Positions 1 through 5,337 of a DNA stretch of 5,337 nucleotides are shown in pieces (position 1 is the first letter of the stretch; the number at the start of each line of letters is the position of its first letter). The translations under genes and the position numbers were made by a program. This stretch comes from an uncultured Treponema sp. (GTDB taxonomy: Bacteria > Spirochaetota > Spirochaetia > Treponematales > Treponemataceae): positions 1-5,337 of the forward strand of contig CALAEZ010000203.1 in the NCBI GenBank assembly GCA_937891125.1. Direction: 5' to 3'. Under the pieces are notes generated by a model. That model saw only the letters and a list, made by a program, of their open reading frames with translations. It was not told the origin of the DNA and made no database searches.

Positions 1-2099
1 AGACCGTTGCGCGCTGGGGCGTTGCGACCTATGTGCAGAAAGGCGCAAAGGCATTCCGTGCGGAAGGCATTACGTTTGAAACGTCGTTCAACAAATACGT
101 GACCGACGAAGAAATTGCTGACGGCGTAGAAAGCGACGGTTCCATTCAGTTTGCGCGCAAGCTTAACTCCGACGTGCGCAGCAAAAAGGCAACCGAACGC
201 TCTGCCGCGCTCTGTTCAGAAGCAGATGAAGCAGAATACTACAAGTGTAAGTTCCTTGGCTTGCAGGACACGCTCTACACGGGCGCAGACACCAAGCAGT
301 ATTTTAGGAACTGTTTTATTGAAGGAAACACCGACTTTATCTTTGGCGACGGCGACGTTGTCTTTGAAAACTGCGAGATTCGCTGGGCGGGCTACACGGA
401 CGTAAAAGTGGCGGGCTACCTGACGGCGGCACGAAACGCATTGCTCAAAGGCTACCTGTTCTACAACTGCCTCATAAGCGCGGACAACGCCGTGTATCAG
501 AATCCGGGCGTTTTTGGTCGTCCGTGGGGACCGCAGGCAATCGTCACTTGGATTAACACCATTTTAGGCACGGACAACGTAATTGACCCGATGGGCTGGA
601 CGGACATGAGCGGAAACCTGCCGCAGAACGCCCAGTTTGCCGAATACCGCTCGCTGTGGGACGGCAAGGAAGTCAATACCAAAGAACGCCGCGGCAACGT
701 GCTTAAAACCGACACGGGCTATCAGCCCAAACGCTATTTTGGCGAATGGAAGCCCGCATACTACGACGTGGTAAAAACTGACAAACTCAAATTTGCAAAA
801 AAGCCCAGTTTTACGACCGATGATGACATCAACACGCCCTACCCCGGTCACACGATTACCCTGCACTACTCCTTGGGTAAGGCGGACAGCGAAGATATGT
901 CGCTCATTCAGTGGTACCGCAACGACAAACTGGTCAAGCAGTCAACGGGCTACGGCGACAAAACCTATTTCTTAACAAAAGAAGACAGCGGCTGTACGAT
1001 TAAGGCAGTCGTCACCCCCATGACCCGCGATGGCACCAAAGAAAGCAGTGCCACGGCAAAACTGGACGCAAAGGTTAAGGAAGGATTTGCCGTGCCGTCA
1101 AAGGCCGCCGCAGACCGCCCGCGCGCCGTGGGCAAAGTCAATGTGTTCTTAGCGGGTGACTCAACCGTAAAGGACTACAGCGCAGACGGCATGTGGAGCA
1201 GCGGAAAGACGCGCGATGAAGGCGCATGGGGCGAATTCTTGCAGGCGTGGTTCAACGATTCCGTTGCCGTGCAAAACTATGCCAATGGCGGCAGGTCAAC
1301 GCGCAACTTTATCAACGAAGGCTCGCTTGACAAAATTGCAGAAAAAATCGGCAAGGGCGACTACCTGTTCATTCAGTTTGGGCACAACGACTGCTCAAAC
1401 GGCGCAGGCTACTTGGAAGACCGCTACGAGCCGCTGGGCGAGCCGAACAAAAAAGGCATCTACCCCGTAACGCCGGGCAAAAAAGACATTACGCCGTCTT
1501 CGTATGCGGCAAAGTACGGCCCGGAATTCTATCCGTACAACGGCGGCGGCACGTACAAATGGTTCTTAAAGCAGTACATTGATGTGGCAAAGAAAGCGGG
1601 CGCAACGCCGGTGCTGGTTACACCGGTTGCGCGCGTCTACTTTGAAGGCATGAACGGAAAAATCGGTCCGCACCATGACTCAAAGGACACCACCACGGGA
1701 ACGCAGGTAACGCGCAACAACGCCTATGTTGAAGCCGTGCGTCAGCTGGCAAAAGAAGAAAAAGTGCTCCTGATTGACGGTTTTGAGATTACCAAGACGC
1801 TCTACGAAAAGTCATACGCAGACACCAAAAAGACTGACGAAGCCTTTGCGCTCATGTTTACGGGTGACAAAACCCACAACAACAAACTGGGCGGTTTTAT
1901 CATTGCGGGTGAATTTGCCAAGGTGATTAAGGCAAGCATTCCCAAACTGGCAACAAGCGTGGTGCACCCTGCCAAGGCAATCGGCGAAAATTCCGATGGC
2001 AAACTGATGTTCACGGTGGACGGAAACGGTACCATCACCTGTGACGACGCATACTGGCAAAAGTACGCGCAAAGCCTGATGGATTCCATTAAGAAGTAA
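1..2099 (+). CDS. Pectin methylesterase (CE8) / rhamnogalacturonan acetylesterase-like (CE12) fusion, 5' truncated by window edge
   Basis: The reading frame is open from the left edge (first whole codon at 3) to TAA at 2097-2099, giving 698 visible residues. The start, and any signal peptide, lies outside the window; the GTG at 33 is internal to the CE8 domain and not a credible start. The first part is a CE8 pectin methylesterase, which removes methyl groups from homogalacturonan. GLQDTLY (catalytic-type Asp at 267-269), TDFIFG (second Asp at 333-335) and FGRPWGP (Arg 519-521, Trp 525-527) match the family's conserved blocks. An Ig-like beta-rich linker follows at about 780-1073 (IQWYRND, then YFLTKEDSG). 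The last domain, about 1131-1950, is an SGNH esterase of the CE12 type: GDST (Ser at 1161-1163), NGGRS, FGHND and DKTH. Its likely role is deacetylation of pectin or rhamnogalacturonan. The protein is probably exported, inferred from its substrate. A terminator follows directly. The domain assignment is firm; the exact acetyl substrate is inferred. Confidence 0.93.
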   Translation, partial: TVARWGVATYVQKGAKAFRAEGITFETSFNKYVTDEEIADGVESDGSIQFARKLNSDVRSKKATERSAALCSEADEAEYYKCKFLGLQDTLYTGADTKQYFRNCFIEGNTDFIFGDGDVVFENCEIRWAGYTDVKVAGYLTAARNALLKGYLFYNCLISADNAVYQNPGVFGRPWGPQAIVTWINTILGTDNVIDPMGWTDMSGNLPQNAQFAEYRSLWDGKEVNTKERRGNVLKTDTGYQPKRYFGEWKPAYYDVVKTDKLKFAKKPSFTTDDDINTPYPGHTITLHYSLGKADSEDMSLIQWYRNDKLVKQSTGYGDKTYFLTKEDSGCTIKAVVTPMTRDGTKESSATAKLDAKVKEGFAVPSKAAADRPRAVGKVNVFLAGDSTVKDYSADGMWSSGKTRDEGAWGEFLQAWFNDSVAVQNYANGGRSTRNFINEGSLDKIAEKIGKGDYLFIQFGHNDCSNGAGYLEDRYEPLGEPNKKGIYPVTPGKKDITPSSYAAKYGPEFYPYNGGGTYKWFLKQYIDVAKKAGATPVLVTPVARVYFEGMNGKIGPHHDSKDTTTGTQVTRNNAYVEAVRQLAKEEKVLLIDGFEITKTLYEKSYADTKKTDEAFALMFTGDKTHNNKLGGFIIAGEFAKVIKASIPKLATSVVHPAKAIGENSDGKLMFTVDGNGTITCDDAYWQKYAQSLMDSIKK

Positions 2100-2109
2100 A
2101 TCGAAACAG

Positions 2110-2115
2110 TATAAT
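2110..2115 (+). promoter_or_regulatory. Consensus -10 hexamer (TATAAT) before a terminator
   Basis: A perfect TATAAT lies 10 bases after the esterase stop codon. No good -35 is seen 16-18 bases upstream, and there is no TGn extension. If used, transcription would start near 2122 and run straight into the hairpin at 2124-2158. It could be a second, attenuated hisS promoter or a chance match in AT-rich DNA. Confidence 0.2.
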
Positions 2116-2123
2116 CGACCAAT

Positions 2124-2158
2124 AAAAAAAGTGGGATTGTCTAAATCCCGCTTTTTTT
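2124..2158 (+). terminator. Rho-independent terminator, likely bidirectional
   Basis: Bases 2124-2138 (seven A, then GTGGGATT) pair with 2144-2158 (AATCCCGC, then seven T) around the 5-base loop GTCTA, with one G-T wobble. The T-tract serves the plus-strand esterase transcript. The matching A-tract would make it work on the other strand too. It separates the esterase gene from hisS. Confidence 0.92.
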
Positions 2159-2166
2159 GTTACTAT
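2137..2166 (+). promoter_or_regulatory. Candidate hisS promoter with extended -10
   Basis: TTGTCT at 2137-2142 (4 of 6 matches to TTGACA), an 18-base spacer and TACTAT at 2161-2166, preceded by TGT at 2158-2160, form an extended -10 promoter. The expected start point, 6-8 bases after the -10, falls on or next to the A of the hisS ATG at 2173. The -35 and spacer lie in the terminator's loop and right arm. The spacing is read directly; promoter activity is inferred. Confidence 0.5.
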
Positions 2167-2172
2167 ATCGCT

Positions 2173-3486
2173 ATGGCACAGTTGATTCAACCAAGAGTTT
2201 TAAAGGGATTCAGAGATTTTTTGCCGGCTGCGGAGATTGAGCGCGCCGATTTGATGGAAAAAATTACGCGGGTGTACCGCTCATTCGGCTTTGTGCCGAT
2301 TGACACCCCCGTACTTGAATATACTGAAATCCTGCTTCGAAAATCAAATGGCGAAACAGAAAAGCAGGTATTCCGCTTTGAGGACAACGGCGGGCGCGAT
2401 GTTGCGCTTCGGTTTGATCTTACCGTACCGTTTGCACGCTTTACGGCAGAGCACGTGTCCGAGCTGTATTTCCCGTTTAAGCGCTATCACATGGCAAAGG
2501 TGTGGCGTGGCGAAAAGCCGCAGGCAGGGCGCTACCGAGAGTTTGTGCAGTGCGACATTGACACGGTAGGAAGCGACAGCGCCGCCGCCGATTTTGAAAT
2601 CTTAAGCGTAATGAGAACTGCGCTCTACGCAATTGGCGTAGAAAATATTACAATCCACGTAAATCACCGCGGCATTTTTAACCGTTTTTTAGCAAAGCTT
2701 GGCATGAGCGAAAAAAGCGAGGATATCCTGCGGTCGGTAGATAAGCTTGCAAAGGTTGGTAAGGACGAGGTCTTAAAGGAGCTTACTGAGTATTGCGGCT
2801 CAGCGGCTACCGCGGGCGAGATTTTAACCTATATTGCGGGTGCTGAAAGTGGCACGTTTGAAGATACCCTTGATTTGATTGAACAGCTTGCAGGTGGAGC
2901 AGGCGATGATACCGCCCGTATGCGCGAAATCCGCGCCATGATGAAAGCTGCGGGAATAGAAGCTACCTATGTGCTTGACCCGTCTATTACGCGCGGTCTT
3001 GACTATTATACTGGCATTGTCTACGAAACATTCTTAAATGACCTGCCTTCTATCGGCTCCGTCTGCTCGGGCGGTCGCTACGACAATCTGGCTGGCCTGT
3101 ACATGAAGCAGAAGGTGCCGGGCGTTGGCGCTTCTATTGGCTTGGATCGTCTGATTGCAGGCTTGGAGCAGCTGGGAAAAACAAAGTCAAAAGGAAGCTA
3201 CCTTGATGCTGAAATCTTCTGTGTTGACGCTTCTCTTGCCATTCATTATCAGGCGGTGGCAAGTGAGTTGCGCTCTCTTGGCGTGCAGGTTGAAGTCTTC
3301 CCGGATGCAAAAAAGCTGGGACAGCAGTATGCCGTTACTGACGCAAAGGACGTTACCTGGGGCATCTTAATTGGTAAGGAAGAAGCGCTTTCAGGAAAGC
3401 TTACGCTTAAAAATCTAAAAACACGCGAGCAGTATGTCGGCTACACAGCAAGTGAAGCTGCCGCAAAGATACAGGAAACAGTCTAA
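2173..3486 (+). CDS. hisS: Histidyl-tRNA synthetase (HisRS, class II)
   Basis: This cytoplasmic enzyme charges tRNA-His with histidine using ATP; the predicted 437 residues fit the bacterial family (about 420-450). The N-terminus LIQPRVLKGFRDFLP is typical. Class II motif 1 is around residues 45-85, with RFEDNGGRDV and RFDLTVP. Motif 2 is WRGEKPQAGRYREF at 111-124, with the ATP-binding Arg at 112. The HisA signature RGLDYYTG is at 274-281 and HisB CSGGRYDNL at 298-306. Motif 3, GASIGLDRL, is at 319-327 with Arg326. The anticodon-binding domain is about 345-437 (WGILIGKEEALSGKLTLKNL). ATG 2173 is chosen because homology begins there. The in-frame GTG at 2131 sits in the terminator stem and would add 14 residues unlike the family. 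No Shine-Dalgarno precedes 2173, so the mRNA may be leaderless. No T-box fits in the short leader. Confidence 0.96.
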   Translation: MAQLIQPRVLKGFRDFLPAAEIERADLMEKITRVYRSFGFVPIDTPVLEYTEILLRKSNGETEKQVFRFEDNGGRDVALRFDLTVPFARFTAEHVSELYFPFKRYHMAKVWRGEKPQAGRYREFVQCDIDTVGSDSAAADFEILSVMRTALYAIGVENITIHVNHRGIFNRFLAKLGMSEKSEDILRSVDKLAKVGKDEVLKELTEYCGSAATAGEILTYIAGAESGTFEDTLDLIEQLAGGAGDDTARMREIRAMMKAAGIEATYVLDPSITRGLDYYTGIVYETFLNDLPSIGSVCSGGRYDNLAGLYMKQKVPGVGASIGLDRLIAGLEQLGKTKSKGSYLDAEIFCVDASLAIHYQAVASELRSLGVQVEVFPDAKKLGQQYAVTDAKDVTWGILIGKEEALSGKLTLKNLKTREQYVGYTASEAAAKIQETV

Positions 3487-3498
3487 AAAGCGAGACCT

Positions 3499-3575
3499 GC
3501 TATCATTTCGCACCCTGCCAGCTTGAGAAAGTCCGAACGATAGTCGGACAGCACGGCGGGTGCGAAAGCTTTCTC
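3499..3575 (+). ncRNA. Candidate structured RNA with possible pseudoknots, hisS 3' region
   Basis: TTTCGCACCC (3506-3515) pairs perfectly with GGGTGCGAAA (3558-3567), extended past one bulged T by GCC (3517-3519) with GGC (3555-3557). Inside, GTCCGA (3531-3536) pairs with TCGGAC (3544-3549) around the 7-base loop ACGATAG. GATAG in that loop (3539-3543) matches CTATC (3500-3504) just before the stem. GAGAAAG (3525-3531), between the two stems, matches CTTTCTC (3569-3575) just after it. Both would be pseudoknots; the second shares base 3531 with the inner stem. I match it to no known RNA family. It could be a small RNA, a 3' UTR element stabilising hisS mRNA, or a repeat unit. The strand is uncertain. 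Confidence 0.35.
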
Positions 3576-3676
3576 TCCCCTTACACACATTTTTCTCTTT
3601 TTGTTGTTATAGAAAGAGACTCAAATGAATATAAAGATTGGAACGCAACGGGGATAACCAATAAGTTCGTTGCATA

Positions 3677-3712
3677 TATGGTCATTGTATTTGCAACGCC
3701 GAAATGACCATA
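3677..3712. repeat. 10-bp perfect inverted repeat
   Basis: TATGGTCATT (3677-3686) and AATGACCATA (3703-3712) are perfect inverted repeats around a 16-base spacer. CATA (3673-3676) and TATG (3720-3723) may add four pairs beyond a 7-base bulge. No T-tract follows on either strand, so it is not a standard terminator. It could be a protein-binding palindrome, a DNA hairpin or part of an interspersed repeat. Confidence 0.5.
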
Positions 3713-3724
3713 AACGATATATGT

Positions 3725-3768
3725 GGTGGTTTCGGGTTTCGATACGCACTTTGTGCTACTCAACCACC
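3725..3768. repeat. REP-like palindromic element
   Basis: Outer arms GGTGGTT (3725-3731) and AACCACC (3762-3768) enclose an inner hairpin GCAC-TTT-GTGC (3746-3756). GA (3741-3742) can pair with TC (3760-3761), leaving a symmetric TAC/TAC internal loop. The arrangement TTTCGATACGC ... GCTACTCAACCACC resembles extragenic palindromes I recall from several phyla, often linked to REP-associated tyrosine transposases; no such gene is in the window. GGTTTCG is tandemly duplicated at 3728-3734 and 3735-3741, which lengthens the left arm. It sits between convergent genes, the usual place for such elements. Confidence 0.6.
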
Positions 3769-3808
3769 CAACTACCGCAATTTTTACTTTTCGGTCATCC
3801 CCCCGTTT

Positions 3809-5128
3809 TTATAAGTTTTTAGGTTTAGGAATTAAAAGATTAAGTAAAATTCCCACGATGGTCGCAAGGGCAACGCCTCCAAGGCTGAACATAAATGCGT
3901 TTCCAACCTTAAACTGGAGTAAGCCGCCGCCAATTCCGATTACAAGAATAATCGAGCTAATCGTAAGATTTCGTCTTTCCTTAAAATCTACCTGGCTTTC
4001 TACAAGCGTGCGTAAGCCGCTTGCTGCAATTAAACCGTACAAAAGCATACAGATTCCGCCTAAGACAGGGGCTGGAATTGTCTGAATGATTGCACCAAAT
4101 TTCTGGCAGAAAGAAAGCAGAATTGCAATGCAGGCAGCTCCGCCAATAACCCAGACTGAGTATACTTTTGTAATTGCCATAACGCCGATGTTTTCGCCAT
4201 ACGTTGTGTTTGGCGGGCCACCCCAAACTGCTGCCCAAGCTGTAGCTAAGCCGTCGCCAGAAAGCGTGCGGTGTAAGCCCGGATCCAGGTAAAAATCTTT
4301 TCCAACTACTTTTGATGTAGAAAGCATGTCGCCAAGGTGCTCGCAGATTGTTGCAAGAGAGACGATAATGAACGTAATTACAGCAACGGCATTAAACTTT
4401 GGAGCGAGATAAAGGTAGTGGCCGCTTGCATCTGAATGCAAAAACGGAAGCGCAAACCATTTTGCAGCCTTTACGCTCTCAAAATTAATGATGTGGTATG
4501 CAGGAAAGAAGCAGCCCATAATAAGCGTAAACAGGTAGCCTGCAATAAGACCTGTCAGAATTGAAAGCGTGTTAAAAAAGCCCTTAAAAAACATTGTGGC
4601 TATAACGGCTACTGCAAGCGTTACAAAGGCAATGCTTAAATACACAAGAGAGTAGTCAGAAGCGTTTCCGCTAGAGCCAATATACATAGCTTCGTTTATT
4701 GCTGTTGGAGCTAAGTTTAAGCCGATTACGATAATTACAGAGCCAATTACAACTGGCGGAAGAGCTTTTTCAAGCCAGTTTTTGCCAGAGATTCTGATAA
4801 TCTGGGCTACAATGCAGTAAAAAATACCGGTTGCAATCGCTCCGCCTAATGCATAGGCTTCTCCATACTGCTGCCCAACTCCGATAAGTGCTGGAATAAA
4901 AGCAAAGGATGAGCCTAAAAAAGCCGGAACCTTTGCTTTTGTCACAAGAATGTAAAGCAATGTACCCGTTCCGGCGGTAAAAAGGGCGGTAGATGTGCTT
5001 AATCCTGTTAAAAGAGGAACAAGCACGGTAGCTCCAAACATGGCAAACACGTGCTGAATGCTTAACGGAATCCAACGGCTAAGCTTTGGACGGTCGCCAG
5101 GCATTAAAACTTGTTTTTGAGATGACAT
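3809..5128 (-). CDS. uraA: Uracil permease, NCS2 family
   Basis: This inner-membrane symporter imports uracil, with protons in the characterised E. coli UraA, to feed pyrimidine salvage. The 439 residues are close to E. coli UraA in length and can be matched along most of the sequence. PLSIQHVFAMFGATVLVP (21-38) and LGSSFAFIPA (71-80) are near-identical to UraA blocks. PNTTYGENIGVMAIT (306-320) carries Glu312, equivalent to UraA Glu290. CEHLGDML (262-269) carries Glu263, equivalent to Glu241; Asp267 stands where E. coli has His245. Long hydrophobic segments throughout fit the 14-helix fold. ATG 5126-5128 is supported by an AGGAG six bases upstream. The gene converges on hisS. It is probably transcribed alone, since a terminator for the gene to its right precedes its promoter. 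The short leader shows no PyrR-type attenuator. Uracil is the most likely substrate; another nucleobase is possible. Confidence 0.95.
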   Translation of the reverse strand: MSSQKQVLMPGDRPKLSRWIPLSIQHVFAMFGATVLVPLLTGLSTSTALFTAGTGTLLYILVTKAKVPAFLGSSFAFIPALIGVGQQYGEAYALGGAIATGIFYCIVAQIIRISGKNWLEKALPPVVIGSVIIVIGLNLAPTAINEAMYIGSSGNASDYSLVYLSIAFVTLAVAVIATMFFKGFFNTLSILTGLIAGYLFTLIMGCFFPAYHIINFESVKAAKWFALPFLHSDASGHYLYLAPKFNAVAVITFIIVSLATICEHLGDMLSTSKVVGKDFYLDPGLHRTLSGDGLATAWAAVWGGPPNTTYGENIGVMAITKVYSVWVIGGAACIAILLSFCQKFGAIIQTIPAPVLGGICMLLYGLIAASGLRTLVESQVDFKERRNLTISSIILVIGIGGGLLQFKVGNAFMFSLGGVALATIVGILLNLLIPKPKNL

Positions 5129-5134
5129 ATCTGT

Positions 5135-5139
5135 CTCCT
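5135..5139 (-). promoter_or_regulatory. Shine-Dalgarno site of uraA
   Basis: On the minus strand AGGAG lies six bases before the ATG, a standard spacing that fixes the uraA start. It shows that this genome uses Shine-Dalgarno signals, in contrast to the bare start of hisS. Confidence 0.85.
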
Positions 5140-5161
5140 AAAAAAGTAGAATAATCGAACC

Positions 5162-5170
5162 ACTATAGCA
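5162..5170 (-). promoter_or_regulatory. Extended -10 promoter of uraA
   Basis: Reading the minus strand, TGC at 5170-5168 is followed by TATAGT at 5167-5162, an extended -10 with one mismatch in the hexamer. No convincing -35 lies 16-18 bases further upstream. Transcription would begin near 5155, giving a leader of about 27 bases. Confidence 0.55.
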
Positions 5171-5225
5171 TAGCAGTTTTTTTTGCGCTACAGCAGGCGT
5201 ACTCTTACGCTGCATATAGTTGGTG

Positions 5226-5268
5226 AAAAAAGGCTTCCAGCACTCTACCGCTTATGCGTCTGGAAGCC
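5226..5268 (-). terminator. Rho-independent terminator of the right-edge gene
   Basis: On the minus strand GGCTTCCAG (5268-5260) pairs perfectly with CTGGAAGCC (5240-5232), followed at once by six T (5231-5226). The 19-base loop can hold a small CGC/GCG stem (5249-5251 with 5256-5258). The upstream arm encodes Gly-Phe-Gln of the gene's C-terminus and the stop codon lies in the loop. It insulates uraA from this gene. Confidence 0.88.
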
Positions 5269-5337
5269 AGGTACAATCGGCTTAGTGAACTTCTTTTTCA
5301 TGCTGGCAAAGAAGTCCTGCGCGGTTTCCTGGCTGAC
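5245..5337 (-). CDS. C-terminal end of an unrecognised protein, truncated by window edge
   Basis: On the minus strand one frame is open from the right edge to TAG at 5247-5245, giving 30 residues; the other two minus frames hit stops within about 55 bases. The visible tail has an ETAQDFFASM segment followed by a basic KKKFTKP stretch and ends in THKR. This is too little to identify a family. The terminator hairpin overlapping the stop codon supports this being a real gene end. An internal ATG at 5301-5299 has no convincing Shine-Dalgarno and would give only 18 residues, so the true start is outside the window. Confidence 0.65.
   Translation of the reverse strand, partial: VSQETAQDFFASMKKKFTKPIVPGFQTHKR

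Larger units (their letters stand above)
3487..3808. other. Non-coding gap between convergent hisS and uraA
   Basis: These 322 bases show no credible gene; open frames here lack start signals or are shadows of uraA. Three palindromic blocks, listed separately, lie at 3499-3575, 3677-3712 and 3725-3768. A weaker 7-bp stem joins TCTCTTT (3594-3600) to AAAGAGA (3613-3619). GCAACG occurs at 3645-3650 and 3693-3698, and its complement CGTTGC at 3668-3673, so alternative hairpins are possible. I find no canonical hairpin-plus-T-tract terminator for either gene, although a T-rich stretch lies at 3590-3609 and each gene needs to stop here. Near the uraA end, TTTTCGGTCATCCCCCCG looks like a fragment of an interspersed repeat; this is only an impression. 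Confidence 0.7.

Noticed and set aside
2131..2172. N-terminal extension of hisS from GTG 2131
   Set aside because: The GTG is inside the terminator stem, has no Shine-Dalgarno, and the 14 added residues do not resemble HisRS, which starts naturally at ATG 2173.
2101..2172. T-box or histidine-responsive leader for hisS
   Set aside because: The only hairpin is a compact terminator; there is no T-box sequence and no leader peptide with His codons.
3525..3538. GAGAAAGTCCGAAC resembles conserved region I of RNase P RNA (GAGGAAAGTCCG)
   Set aside because: It is one base short, and the matching 3' conserved region (ACAGAA ... GGCTTA) and the other core helices are absent; the gap is too short and otherwise unlike rnpB.
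3499..3575. Self-cleaving ribozyme (hammerhead, HDV-like or twister)
   Set aside because: No CTGATGA/GAAA hammerhead core, the helix order differs from HDV, and the conserved twister bases are missing.
3506..3609. hisS terminator formed by the 3506-3567 hairpin and the T-rich stretch at 3590-3609
   Set aside because: The T-rich stretch begins about 23 bases after the stem, too far for a standard intrinsic terminator.
3723..4085. 120-codon plus-strand open frame
   Set aside because: It begins in the REP-like element and runs antisense through uraA; no start signal or recognisable protein.
5129..5225. PyrR-type attenuator before uraA
   Set aside because: The predicted leader is about 27 bases with no paired terminator and antiterminator stems.
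5300..5337. Plus-strand ATG open to the right edge
   Set aside because: No Shine-Dalgarno, and the minus-strand frame ending at a terminator explains the region better.
1..5337. CRISPR array, tRNA, rRNA or intact insertion sequence
   Set aside because: No regularly spaced repeats, tRNA cloverleaf, rRNA core sequence or transposase frame was seen.

Overview
The window looks like an ordinary chromosomal stretch of a pectin-using gut or rumen bacterium. My best guess is a spirochaete of the genus Treponema, with low to moderate confidence. The guess rests on a large pectin-esterase gene beside a HisRS gene and a uracil permease gene, sigma70-like promoters, and a REP-like palindrome ending in ACTCAACCACC. 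No rRNA, tRNA or marker gene is present to settle the taxon.

Layout. From the left edge to 2099 (+) runs the 3' part of a secreted-type pectin esterase. It has a CE8 pectin methylesterase domain, an Ig-like linker and a CE12 rhamnogalacturonan-acetylesterase-type SGNH domain. A strong hairpin terminator follows at 2124-2158. hisS (histidyl-tRNA synthetase, 2173-3486, +) begins only 14 bases after the terminator's T-tract. Its likely extended -10 promoter lies partly inside the terminator, so its mRNA may be leaderless. A 322-base non-coding gap (3487-3808) separates hisS from the convergent uraA gene. The gap holds three distinct palindromic structures: a possible pseudoknotted RNA, a 10-bp AT-rich inverted repeat and a REP-like element with a small internal duplication. 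uraA (uracil permease, 3809-5128, -) has a clear Shine-Dalgarno and an extended -10 promoter. At the right edge, the last 30 codons of an unrecognised minus-strand gene end inside their own terminator hairpin (5226-5268).

The genes do not form a pathway. They appear to be four separate transcription units: pectin demethylation and deacetylation outside the cytoplasm, translation, uracil uptake, and one unknown. I see no defence, secretion or phage system. The non-coding gap after hisS and the hisS promoter/terminator overlap deserve the most attention.
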